Below, in pieces: positions 23,977-31,924 of a stretch of 34,841 nt of DNA. The DNA comes from an uncultured Christensenella sp. Lineage in GTDB: Bacteria > Bacillota > Clostridia > Christensenellales > Pumilibacteraceae. The stretch is taken from assembly GCA_910585055.1 (NCBI GenBank), contig CAJUBY010000013.1:1-34841 (forward strand), in the 5' to 3' direction. Position 1 is the first letter of the stretch. Each line of letters opens with the position of its first letter. The position numbers were made by a program, and so were the translations under genes. The notes beneath the pieces were generated by a model. The model saw nothing but the letters and a program-made list of their open reading frames with translations, was not told the DNA's origin and made no database searches.

Positions 23977-26784
23977 ATGGACGAAAATAAAAACGAGATA
24001 GTAATAAAGGGCGCGCGCGCCCATAATTTAAAAAATATAAGTCTTTCTGTACCAAAAAACAAGTTCGTTGTTTTTACCGGAGTTTCGGGCAGCGGTAAAA
24101 CATCGCTCGCTTTCGATACGATCTTCGCCGAAGGACAAAGGCGGTATGTCGAATCGCTGTCGTCGTACGCCCGTATGTTTTTGGGTCAAATGGAAAAGCC
24201 CGATATGGACAGTATCGACGGACTTTCTCCGGCTATATCGATAGATCAGAAGACCACGGGCAGAAATCCGCGTTCCACCGTCGGCACGGTCACCGAAATT
24301 TACGATTATATGCGGTTGCTTTTTGCGCGCGTTGGGGATGTGTTTTGCTGTAACTGCGGTGAAGAAATACACCAGCAGTCTATTGACGAGATCGTGGATA
24401 AAATAATGGCGTTGCCGCAGGACAGCAAGGTTATGATAATTTCGCCGGTCGTACGCGGCAAAAAGGGCGAGTATTCCAAGCTGTTCGAGGATTTCAAACG
24501 TGCCGGTTATTCGAGGATGCGCGTCGACGGGATAATTTACGGCATTGACGAGCCGATCAAGCTGGATAAAAATTCCAAGCACGATATATCCGTTGTTGTG
24601 GACCGTTTGATAATAGAAAACGGGATTCAGCAGCGTCTTACCGATTCTGTTGAAACCGCGATAAAGCTGTCGGACGGATTGGTAATAGCTTTTTACGACG
24701 ATAAAGAGATAATGTTCAATACGCAATACACTTGCGGAAATTGCGGATTGTCCATTTCGGAAGTCGAACCGCGTTTATTTTCGTTCAATTCGCCGTACGG
24801 TGCATGTCCTACGTGCGGCGGATTGGGTTTCCTTACCAAAGTCGATCCGGAACTTCTGTTTTTCGGCGACGCGTCTCTTGCCGAACTTATCGACGGCGGA
24901 CAGCTCGATTCCACGCCGCATTTCGAACAGTGTTTTAACGCGCTTGCCAAAAAATACGGATTTTCGGTAAAAACTCCTTTCAAAAAACTTAAACAGGAAG
25001 TTAAGGATATAATTCTTTATGCGAGCGGCGAGCCGTTGGTCGTAGAGTATTCGACGGGGCATTATCATCGTAGCGAACGTATCGAATACGAAGGTATCGT
25101 GCCGTTTTTGGAGCGGCGGCTTGCGGAGACCTCCAGCGACGGTGTCCGCTGGCGCATAAACAGATTTACCAATTCGCAGCCCTGTCCCGATTGCGGCGGA
25201 AAGCGCTTAAAAAAGGAAGCTTTATCCGTACGCGTGGGCGGTAAGAATATCGACGAGCTTTGCCGTATGCCCATAAAACAGCTGTTCGGGTTTTTCGACG
25301 GATTGGAACTGACAAAATCCAAAGCGATAATCGCGGAACGTGTTCTTAAAGAGATCCGCGCGCGGCTGGAATTTTTGATGAACGTAGGACTCGAATATCT
25401 TACGCTGTCGCGTTCCGCGCAGACGCTGTCGGGCGGCGAAGCACAGCGTATAAGACTTGCGACGCAGATCGGTTCGGGGTTGTCCGGGGTGCTCTACATT
25501 TTGGACGAGCCGAGCATAGGACTGCACCAGTGCGATAACGAAAAACTTATAGGTACGCTTAAGCATCTGCGCGATCTCGGCAATACGCTTATTGTCGTGG
25601 AGCACGACGAAGATACGATGCGCGCGGCCGACCATATCGTGGATATCGGACCGGGCGCCGGTATACACGGCGGTAAAGTAGTCGCGCAGGGCACGATGCG
25701 GGATATCATTGATTCGGGATCGGTCACCGGTAAATTTTTGTCGGGAGAACGGCAGATAAAAGTTCCTGCCGAACGTAGGCTGTCCGACGAGTTCATTACT
25801 ATACGCGGCGCGGCGGAAAACAATCTGCGCGATATCACCGTTAGCATACCGCTCGGGGTGTTCAACGTTATAACAGGGGTTTCCGGCAGCGGAAAATCGT
25901 CGCTCATAAATCAAACGCTTTTTCCGGCGGCGGCAAACATGTTCAACAATGTAAAACAGCGCGTCGGGAAGTGCGAAGGTATAGACGGGCTCGAAAAAAT
26001 CGACAAAGTCATAAATATAGATCAAAGTCCGATAGGCAGGACGCCGCGTTCCAATCCTGCGACTTATACGGGCGCTATGTCTGTCATTCGCGATCTGTTT
26101 GCGGAATTGCCTGCGGCGAAAGAACGCGGTTATAATTCGGGCAGATTTTCGTTCAACGTCCGCGGCGGCAGGTGCGAAAACTGCGAGGGCGACGGCATAA
26201 TCAGAATAGAAATGAACTTTCTGCCCGATGTGTACGTCCCGTGCGACGTGTGTCACGGCAAAAGGTTCAACAGGGAAACGCTGCAAGTAAAATACCGCGA
26301 CAAATCCATAGCCGATGTTTTGGATATGACGATAGAAGAAAGCTACGAGTTCTTTAAAAATATCCCGTCGTTAAAACGCAAACTCGGCACGCTTTTGGAT
26401 GTAGGACTCGGATATGTCAAGCTCGGGCAGCCTGCGACTACGCTTTCGGGCGGCGAAGCTCAACGCGTAAAGCTCGCTACGGAACTGTCTAAAGTATCTA
26501 CCAATAAAACGCTGTACGTACTTGACGAACCGACGACCGGACTTCATTCGTCCGATGTCGAACGACTGATAGATATTCTTTCCAGGCTCGTGGACGGCGG
26601 CAATACGGTAGTCGTGATAGAGCATAATCTGGATGTTATCAAATGCGCAGATCACATTATAGATCTCGGACCGGACGGCGGCGATGCCGGCGGTACGGTG
26701 GTTGCATGCGGCAGTCCTGAACGTGTTGCGCAGGTCGCTGAAAGCAAGACGGGCGTTTATCTTAAAAAGTTACTCGGCGTATAG
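23977..26784 (+). CDS. uvrA: Excinuclease ABC subunit A
   Basis: The damage-recognising ABC-type ATPase of nucleotide excision repair, acting as a dimer. Length 935 residues as expected. Two ATPase modules are seen: Walker A GVSGSGKTSLAF and GVSGSGKSSLIN, each with an LSGGEAQR signature and a LDEPS/LDEPT Walker B. Zinc modules are present, with Cys pairs at CGNCGL and CPTCGG and, in the second half, CENCEGDG and CDVCHGKR. AAGGAG overlaps the uvrB stop. Transcription should end at the perfect 11-bp hairpin 33 bp after the stop codon, which also overlaps the start of the next gene. Confidence 0.98.
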   Translation: MDENKNEIVIKGARAHNLKNISLSVPKNKFVVFTGVSGSGKTSLAFDTIFAEGQRRYVESLSSYARMFLGQMEKPDMDSIDGLSPAISIDQKTTGRNPRSTVGTVTEIYDYMRLLFARVGDVFCCNCGEEIHQQSIDEIVDKIMALPQDSKVMIISPVVRGKKGEYSKLFEDFKRAGYSRMRVDGIIYGIDEPIKLDKNSKHDISVVVDRLIIENGIQQRLTDSVETAIKLSDGLVIAFYDDKEIMFNTQYTCGNCGLSISEVEPRLFSFNSPYGACPTCGGLGFLTKVDPELLFFGDASLAELIDGGQLDSTPHFEQCFNALAKKYGFSVKTPFKKLKQEVKDIILYASGEPLVVEYSTGHYHRSERIEYEGIVPFLERRLAETSSDGVRWRINRFTNSQPCPDCGGKRLKKEALSVRVGGKNIDELCRMPIKQLFGFFDGLELTKSKAIIAERVLKEIRARLEFLMNVGLEYLTLSRSAQTLSGGEAQRIRLATQIGSGLSGVLYILDEPSIGLHQCDNEKLIGTLKHLRDLGNTLIVVEHDEDTMRAADHIVDIGPGAGIHGGKVVAQGTMRDIIDSGSVTGKFLSGERQIKVPAERRLSDEFITIRGAAENNLRDITVSIPLGVFNVITGVSGSGKSSLINQTLFPAAANMFNNVKQRVGKCEGIDGLEKIDKVINIDQSPIGRTPRSNPATYTGAMSVIRDLFAELPAAKERGYNSGRFSFNVRGGRCENCEGDGIIRIEMNFLPDVYVPCDVCHGKRFNRETLQVKYRDKSIADVLDMTIEESYEFFKNIPSLKRKLGTLLDVGLGYVKLGQPATTLSGGEAQRVKLATELSKVSTNKTLYVLDEPTTGLHSSDVERLIDILSRLVDGGNTVVVIEHNLDVIKCADHIIDLGPDGGDAGGTVVACGSPERVAQVAESKTGVYLKKLLGV

Positions 26785-26816
26785 CGCTCGAAAGAATAAT
26801 CTTAATATCTAAAAAT

Positions 26817-26848
26817 AATACTACGAATATCATGTTCGTAGTATTTTT
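26817..26848 (+). terminator. uvrA terminator whose loop contains the next gene's start codon
   Basis: Perfect 11-bp arms (26817-26827 and 26835-26845) with loop TATCATG (26828-26834) and a T tract (26844-26848). The ATG at 26832-26834 is the start of the DUF421 gene. Confidence 0.8.
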
Positions 26849-27539
26849 AAAATCAATAATTACGTTTATCATCGTATTTTTCGTTATACGGCTGATGGGC
26901 AAACGTCAAATAGGAGAAATGCAGCCGTTCGAGCTGGTCATAACGCTTATCATCGCCGAAGTAGCCTGCATACCGATGAACGATCCTTATATACCGCTTT
27001 ATTACGGTATAATACCTATACTCACTTTGGCGACGTTGCATATCCTGTTGTCGTTTTTGTCGCGCAAATCGTTAAAAGTACGCAAAGTGCTGAGCGGCAA
27101 CAGCGTTATAATCATAGACAAGTCGGGTATCAACTACGCAAATATGAAAAAAATGAATATGAATATCGACGATCTGATAGAAGCGGTACGCACTGCCGGT
27201 TACGTCGATTTTTCGCAGATAGCGTATGCGATATTCGAGACCAACGGTCAGCTTTGCGTCGTCGAAAAAGAGCAGTCTCAACAGGACGGGGAACAGCCGC
27301 AGCCGCAAAAAGCACTGTTGCCGTTGGAGCTTGTAATAGACGGAAAGTTCAACGAAGAAAACATGACGCTGTCGGGTACGGCGAGATCGGAGATCGAGCG
27401 CGTGCTCGGCGAAAACAAATTAAGGCTTTCCGATCTGCTGTACGCCGATGTCAGGCAAGACGGCAATGCGTATTTTTCCCCAAAACGTAAGCCTGCGTTT
27501 TGCAGCACGCTAAATATAAGCGGAGGTGACAACTGGTGA
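26832..27539 (+). CDS. DUF421 (YetF-like) membrane protein
   Basis: A 235-residue inner-membrane protein of the DUF421 family. Residues 2-20, about 32-47 and 52-75 are transmembrane, and the hallmark RLMGKRQIGEMQPFELV lies between the first two. The soluble part carries the usual GNSVIIIDKSGIN and FAIxETxGQL-like elements (AIFETNGQLCVVEK) and then a less conserved tail. DUF421 proteins are common in spore formers, where some act in the spore membrane; the molecular role is not established. The family N-terminus matches this ATG, which has no ribosome binding site and lies in a terminator loop. It overlaps the DUF4363 gene by 4 nt (GTGA). Confidence 0.88.
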   Translation: MFVVFLKSIITFIIVFFVIRLMGKRQIGEMQPFELVITLIIAEVACIPMNDPYIPLYYGIIPILTLATLHILLSFLSRKSLKVRKVLSGNSVIIIDKSGINYANMKKMNMNIDDLIEAVRTAGYVDFSQIAYAIFETNGQLCVVEKEQSQQDGEQPQPQKALLPLELVIDGKFNEENMTLSGTARSEIERVLGENKLRLSDLLYADVRQDGNAYFSPKRKPAFCSTLNISGGDNW

Positions 27540-27928
27540 AAAAGGTAGTCGTTATACTGGTGGTGTTTGCGCTTATGTTGAGCGCAATGATAGGCGAAAT
27601 TGTATACGTAAACGATTTTTACGGCGACCTGCAGTCCGATCTGGAAACGATAGCACTGAGTATCGATGCAAACGAAGAAAACGTGGATAACACGCGGACG
27701 TCCGAACTGTGCGACAAACTTGTAAAAAAGTGGGAGAAAGGCAAAAAGCTGCTGCTTACATTGCAAAATCATAATACGGTACGTAATCTCGACGATAAGA
27801 TAATAAGTTTAAAAGCGGTGGTGGATTCCGATAATTATAACGATGCCGTTATATTTGCGCGGTCTGCCGTCAATTATATAGACGACGTTTTGCTGGACAG
27901 TATGCCCTTCATTTCGAATTTGCTGTAA
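27536..27928 (+). CDS. DUF4363-like membrane-anchored protein
   Basis: A 130-residue protein with one N-terminal hydrophobic helix (residues 4-20) and an extracytoplasmic helical domain, in the style of the DUF4363 proteins that usually follow DUF421 genes. The start codon is GTG, overlapping the DUF421 stop (GTGA), with a strong CGGAGGTGA at 27521-27529. The good site here contrasts with the absent one on its partner. Function unknown; the pairing suggests a complex with the DUF421 protein. No terminator is evident after it. Confidence 0.75.
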   Translation: MKKVVVILVVFALMLSAMIGEIVYVNDFYGDLQSDLETIALSIDANEENVDNTRTSELCDKLVKKWEKGKKLLLTLQNHNTVRNLDDKIISLKAVVDSDNYNDAVIFARSAVNYIDDVLLDSMPFISNLL

Positions 27929-27988
27929 AACGGTTCACCGGCTCGACTTTAAAATTCAGACTGTTCACAAGCGCCGTACACAAAACAA

Positions 27989-28017
27989 TTGATTTTTCTT
28001 TGTGATTGTATTATAAT
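27989..28017 (+). promoter_or_regulatory. SigA promoter of holA, start point at the ATG
   Basis: -35 TTGATT (27989-27994), 17-bp spacer, perfect -10 TATAAT (28012-28017). The ATG at 28024 is exactly where transcription is expected to begin. Confidence 0.8.
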
Positions 28018-28023
28018 GGTTTT

Positions 28024-28974
28024 ATGGAGTTTGTCGAACTTAAGAATCATCTGAAAACTCAAAAACCGCATTCATGTTATTGCTGTTACGGCGACGACGA
28101 TTTTTTGGTCGAACGCGCCGTTTCGCTTATATGCGGACTTGCCGGAGAACCCAAACCGTTCAATTGCATCGACAGAGAGTTCGAAAGTGCGAAACGCATC
28201 ACCGACGAGCTTATGCAACTGCCTGTGATGAGTGACCGCCGAGTCGTGGTAGTCCGAGGAAAGGTAGACGGCGGCGCCGTTGCCGAATATCTTAAAGATC
28301 CCAATCCGACATCGGTGCTTGTTATCCCCGAGTATACGCCGCACGACAGTTGGAACAAGACTTCCGCAGCGGCTTTGCCCGAAGGCGCGATAGGAGTGGA
28401 TTGCAACAGGCTGAGCGCAGAATATGTGATACCTTTCGTCAGGGCTTTGGCGTCGCGTACGCAGACGCAGATAAGCGATAAGGCGATAGAACTCTTGCGA
28501 TTACGGTGCGGCGGTTATATGACCCGTATAAATTCGGAAACGCAAAAACTTACGATGCTCAGAGCAGGAGAAACCGTTACCGAAACCGACATAACGCTAA
28601 ACGTAGAACCCGATGCCGAATTTGTGGTATTCGAGCTGTGCGACTGTATTCTTTCCGGTAATTCCGCACGCGCGCTGTCCGTGGTGGACGGAATGGCGAA
28701 GAACAACGATCTTGTTGCGGCGTTTACCTTGATATATAACAGGTTCAGAAAAATTTTTGCGGCGGCTGTAGATCCCGAAGGGCTTGCCGGTCTGGGCGTA
28801 AAACCGTATCAGGCGGCAAAGCTTAAATCGGAAAGCGTAAGATTTTCCAAAGTACGTTTGAAAAACATTATCGATATGCTTGAAAAAGCGGATTACGATT
28901 ATAAAACCGGAGCTGTAACGGTTTACGATGCGCTTGTTGGCTTTGTGGCGCAGGCATCGTATACCGGCGGCTGA
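28024..28974 (+). CDS. holA: DNA polymerase III subunit delta
   Basis: The delta subunit of the clamp loader, which opens the sliding clamp. The 316-residue length is normal for the family. The N-terminal domain has CYCCYGDDDFLVERAV (the 'GxDxxL' entry of HolA), followed by VMSDRRVVVVRG and SVLVIPEYTP. The C-terminal collar region contains LVAAFTLIYNRFRKIF. An earlier in-frame ATG at 28006 exists, but it lies upstream of the promoter's -10 box, so the start at 28024 (MEFVELKNHLK) is chosen. No ribosome binding site precedes it, which fits a leaderless mRNA. It is followed 19 bp later by a membrane-protein gene. Confidence 0.9.
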   Translation: MEFVELKNHLKTQKPHSCYCCYGDDDFLVERAVSLICGLAGEPKPFNCIDREFESAKRITDELMQLPVMSDRRVVVVRGKVDGGAVAEYLKDPNPTSVLVIPEYTPHDSWNKTSAAALPEGAIGVDCNRLSAEYVIPFVRALASRTQTQISDKAIELLRLRCGGYMTRINSETQKLTMLRAGETVTETDITLNVEPDAEFVVFELCDCILSGNSARALSVVDGMAKNNDLVAAFTLIYNRFRKIFAAAVDPEGLAGLGVKPYQAAKLKSESVRFSKVRLKNIIDMLEKADYDYKTGAVTVYDALVGFVAQASYTGG

Positions 28975-28993
28975 AACTGTCAACGGAGGCATA

Positions 28994-29533
28994 ATGATTG
29001 ATATATCCAAAAAGAAGTTGCCGACGCCGGCGATATCCGCAATGGTGTATATAAGCTATTGTGCGATGTCGTGGTTCGTTATGCGCGGTAATCTTGCTAT
29101 GTACGGAAGCAGGATGGATTTTCCGTCGTGGTTTACAAACGACGCATGGGCATTTTTCTTGGGCGGACTGTTTCCGTTTTTGCTCTACGGTATTTTTACG
29201 ACGTTTGTTTTTAAAATGTTACCTTTAAAGACGGGCGGCGGCGATGTTAAGTCAATTAAATACGGTTTGAATTACGCCGTTATTGCCGCTAACCTGATTT
29301 TGTTTTTGCTTAAGTTCATGTATATAGCGCTGCCGCTTTATGCGCCCGTCATAGATATAATAATCGATCCGGTCGTAACGGTGGGCATTGTAGCGCTTTA
29401 TATGTGGTATGCTTTTTATCTCGATTATGTGGATAGATCCGTATATCACGCGGTCGTAACGCAGGTGCTCGGAGTATTTCTGGCGGTTTACGGATTGCTT
29501 GCTCTTATAAATACGGTATTGGCGGTGGCGTAA
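28994..29533 (+). CDS. Multi-pass membrane protein of unknown function
   Basis: A 179-residue hydrophobic protein with about five predicted membrane helices (roughly residues 13-30, 52-76, 89-112, 122-145, 152-178). I recognise no family motif. The start at 28994 is chosen for its CGGAGG at 28984-28989; the longer in-frame opening overlaps holA. It is followed by one spacer base and then the M28-like gene, so the two are co-expressed and may work together. Confidence 0.75.
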   Translation: MIDISKKKLPTPAISAMVYISYCAMSWFVMRGNLAMYGSRMDFPSWFTNDAWAFFLGGLFPFLLYGIFTTFVFKMLPLKTGGGDVKSIKYGLNYAVIAANLILFLLKFMYIALPLYAPVIDIIIDPVVTVGIVALYMWYAFYLDYVDRSVYHAVVTQVLGVFLAVYGLLALINTVLAVA

Positions 29534-29534
29534 C

Positions 29535-31214
29535 ATGAAAAATCACCGGTCTGTCGGTTTTAAATTAGTTGCTTTAATATTGTGCGTCGCCGCAACCGTT
29601 TTCGGATTTGTCGGGTGTGCGGACAATGGTGCGCCCGAACATTCTGTTTCCGCACCTCAATACACCGTGCCTACGGAAAATTTCGAACGCGCGCTTGCCG
29701 AATTTATATCCGGAAGGGAAGACCGTACGAGTTTTACTCAAAAAGAAAGATTCGCAGCGGAATATTTAAACGGTAAGCTGTTGTCGTACGGGTATACGGA
29801 TGTCGCAATGCAGGAATTTGCCGCCGAGGAAGGCGACACGAACGGGCTTACCAGTCAGAACGTTGTCGCAAAGCTTAAATCCGTATCGGGCGGAAGCGGT
29901 GCGAAAAACGTGATAATAGGCGCGTACTACGACAACAGATTTTCCGCTCCTTATAAAGGCGGTTATTCGGACGGCGCGGAAGCTGCGTTGAACGGCGGAA
30001 CGGGCGTCGCATCTTTACTTTGTATTGCGGAATATCTTGCCGAAAATAAGGAACGGTTGGCGTTGGACTACGACGTTACGATCGTATTTTTCGGTGCCTC
30101 GTATTATACCGCGGCAGGCGCACGTGCGTTTTACGATAAAATGAACGGAGACGAAGTTTCGAATACCGTACTTATGGTGGAACTGCAAAGATTGGGCGTC
30201 GATCATGTTTACGCTTTTTCCGACGTGCGCGAAACAAAACGCGAAGGATTTTTCGATAGTATCGCCGCTGATAAAAGTCTGGATATTTATAAGATAACGC
30301 AGAAAACGCCGCTCATAACCGCAACAAGCGCGCTGGAAGGGATACCTTTTTATCAGTGGGCACATAACGGTGTGTTCGGCGTGTTCTTCAACAATAATGT
30401 GCCTACTCTCAATCTCATTGGCGCAAACTGGGAGACGATAAATTTAAACGATACCGAATCCAAAAACAATGACAACTTGTCATTTACGGAAAACGATAAG
30501 CTGGATGTGCTTAAAAGAATGTATCCCGACTATGCTCGAAAAATGGCGGCGGCAGCGACATTGGTTATCGATTCTCTTGCGGATGACGATTTTTTGTCTG
30601 TCATGGAATACGATCGAAAAAATTTCCCCGAGACCGAAATTCTTACGAAACAGTGGATATGGTATGTGATCGTGGCAGGGATAATGGCAATAGCTGCAGG
30701 CGTTATGCTTTTGATATGTTCGCACCTCGGTAAAAAATATCCTCATGTCGTAAATAGACCGCGAAAAATGAAAATGGCCGTATTCGGTATGGACTATGAG
30801 GACAAAAACTCTGCGGATATTTTTATAGATGTAAAGAACGGCGGAAACCCGTTCGAAGAAATTTTTCCGGGTGTAAACAATAATGTGCGGCGTTCCTCCG
30901 ATCCCGCAGACGAGATATTTCCGCCGCTGTTTTCGGTGCTTGAAAGTGACCGCGGTTTCTCGTCACAGGAGGAAAAAAATACCGATGAAAATCCGCAGGA
31001 TCCGTTTGACGTAAAAGGGGATACGGATACGAAAGTTGCCGAACCGTCCGACGATGATCCTCAAGTGCAGGATCAAGATCCTTTCGCTCCGAACAAAGAA
31101 CCGGAAGTTAAAAAGACAGCCGTTAAAAAGCGTAAAAAACCGGCGGCAGACCAAAAGAGCGCAACTGAAAAGAAAGGCAAAAATAAAGACGACGGTACGG
31201 ATAAGAAGCTATAA
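29535..31214 (+). CDS. Membrane-anchored M28-fold protein with lost metal ligands (probable pseudopeptidase)
   Basis: 559 residues: an N-terminal hydrophobic segment (10-27) ending at Cys28, a weak lipobox; an extracytoplasmic domain (about 40-350) with the pattern of M28 aminopeptidases; a second membrane helix (374-396); and a 160-residue charged cytosolic tail rich in Asp, Pro and Lys. The M28 landmarks are recognisable but altered. The GxHxD His is Tyr131 (GAYYDN). The region of the bridging Asp reads ALNGGTGVAS. The catalytic Glu-Glu pair is Ser-Tyr (FFGASYY, 184-190). The later Asp region reads MVELQRLG, and no metal-binding His is apparent near EGIPFYQW. It is therefore unlikely to be a zinc peptidase and may be a binding or scaffold protein. 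Only a weak ribosome binding site is seen. Confidence 0.65.
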   Translation: MKNHRSVGFKLVALILCVAATVFGFVGCADNGAPEHSVSAPQYTVPTENFERALAEFISGREDRTSFTQKERFAAEYLNGKLLSYGYTDVAMQEFAAEEGDTNGLTSQNVVAKLKSVSGGSGAKNVIIGAYYDNRFSAPYKGGYSDGAEAALNGGTGVASLLCIAEYLAENKERLALDYDVTIVFFGASYYTAAGARAFYDKMNGDEVSNTVLMVELQRLGVDHVYAFSDVRETKREGFFDSIAADKSLDIYKITQKTPLITATSALEGIPFYQWAHNGVFGVFFNNNVPTLNLIGANWETINLNDTESKNNDNLSFTENDKLDVLKRMYPDYARKMAAAATLVIDSLADDDFLSVMEYDRKNFPETEILTKQWIWYVIVAGIMAIAAGVMLLICSHLGKKYPHVVNRPRKMKMAVFGMDYEDKNSADIFIDVKNGGNPFEEIFPGVNNNVRRSSDPADEIFPPLFSVLESDRGFSSQEEKNTDENPQDPFDVKGDTDTKVAEPSDDDPQVQDQDPFAPNKEPEVKKTAVKKRKKPAADQKSATEKKGKNKDDGTDKKL

Positions 31215-31244
31215 CGGAATTGTCGATATCGACGGGAAATAAAA

Positions 31245-31278
31245 AAGGCGTTACTTTGTTAAGTAACGCCTTGCTTTT
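31245..31278. terminator. Bidirectional terminator between converging genes
   Basis: Perfect 12-bp stem (31245-31256 with 31261-31272) and TGTT loop, with T-rich sequence downstream on both strands. It serves the M28-like gene and the minus-strand membrane protein. Confidence 0.9.
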
Positions 31279-31287
31279 ATCGGTATT

Positions 31288-31725
31288 TCAACCGCCGAAC
31301 CAGCCGCTTATCGTTTTGCCCATATTGGCGAAAAATTCGGAGATCCCGAATTGATCCATCATGTCGCCCATTACGAGCGCAAAGTCGAATTTATCCACTA
31401 CTATGAAACACCAAAGTATGACTACCGCCAAAGTGGCGACTATCAGGATAAGCACGTTAAGCAGACAGCTTCGCACGTTAAGCGGACTGCGCAGCTTTTT
31501 AAGCTTGGTGTTGGGATCGTTGCTGTCTTTTATAGCCTGCTCGAGCTGTGCCGCCGTCATTTGATCGGGCGACATATTGGCAAGGGGAACGGACGGAGTG
31601 CCGTTTGCCGTTCCGTTGGGCTGCGCCGCTGCCGCCGCGCCTTTCTTATCCTTTTTTTCTTTGCCCTTTTTTTCCTTTACGGGTTTCGGTTGTTTTTCGG
31701 GCTTATCGGTACCTTTTTTAGCCAT
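31288..31725 (-). CDS. Lys-rich single-pass membrane protein, unknown function
   Basis: A 145-residue protein. Residues 1-35 are very Lys-rich (KEKKGKEKKDKKG), followed by an Ala/Pro/Asn linker. A short helical stretch (residues about 52-80, MSPDQMTAAQLEQAIKD) leads to one membrane helix (about 85-108), and the last 35 residues are amphipathic and outside (FALVMGDMMDQFGISEFF). The basic N-terminus suggests a cytosolic side that contacts nucleic acid or acidic membrane lipid; this is inference. No family recognised. AGAGGAT precedes the ATG. It is a single-gene transcript with its own promoter and terminator. Confidence 0.75.
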   Translation of the reverse strand: MAKKGTDKPEKQPKPVKEKKGKEKKDKKGAAAAAQPNGTANGTPSVPLANMSPDQMTAAQLEQAIKDSNDPNTKLKKLRSPLNVRSCLLNVLILIVATLAVVILWCFIVVDKFDFALVMGDMMDQFGISEFFANMGKTISGWFGG

Positions 31726-31755
31726 GGTAATCCTCTATACAACAATCTAATGTAT

Positions 31756-31784
31756 AGTATATAGCATATTCGTTAAAAAATCAA
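31756..31784 (-). promoter_or_regulatory. SigA promoter of the Lys-rich membrane protein gene
   Basis: On the minus strand -35 TTGATT (31779-31784), 17-bp spacer, -10 TATACT (31756-31761), 30 nt before the ATG. The AT-rich stretch from here to 31924 carries this and the divergent cdaA promoter and no other gene. Confidence 0.8.
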
Positions 31785-31888
31785 GTACTTTTAGATAAAT
31801 AGATAGCGATTATTAAGTGTAAAAGAATGATTTAAAGGTATTTAAAATAAAAAACGTTTAAAAAAATAAAAAATCGGTCTAAAAACGA

Positions 31889-31917
31889 TTGAAAACATAA
31901 ACGTAATATTGTATACT
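31889..31917 (+). promoter_or_regulatory. SigA promoter of cdaA, start point at the GTG
   Basis: -35 TTGAAA (31889-31894), 17-bp spacer, -10 TATACT (31912-31917). Transcription should start near 31924, one base before the GTG. Confidence 0.75.
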
Positions 31918-31924
31918 TAAATGG

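Noticed and set aside
25222..26286. 354-residue open frame antisense to uvrA
   Set aside because: Shadow of uvrA, whose Walker and zinc motifs lie on the other strand; no signal of its own.
28006..28023. Earlier ATG start for holA
   Set aside because: It overlaps the -10 box of the holA promoter, so it would not be in the transcript, and it adds six residues not typical of the family.
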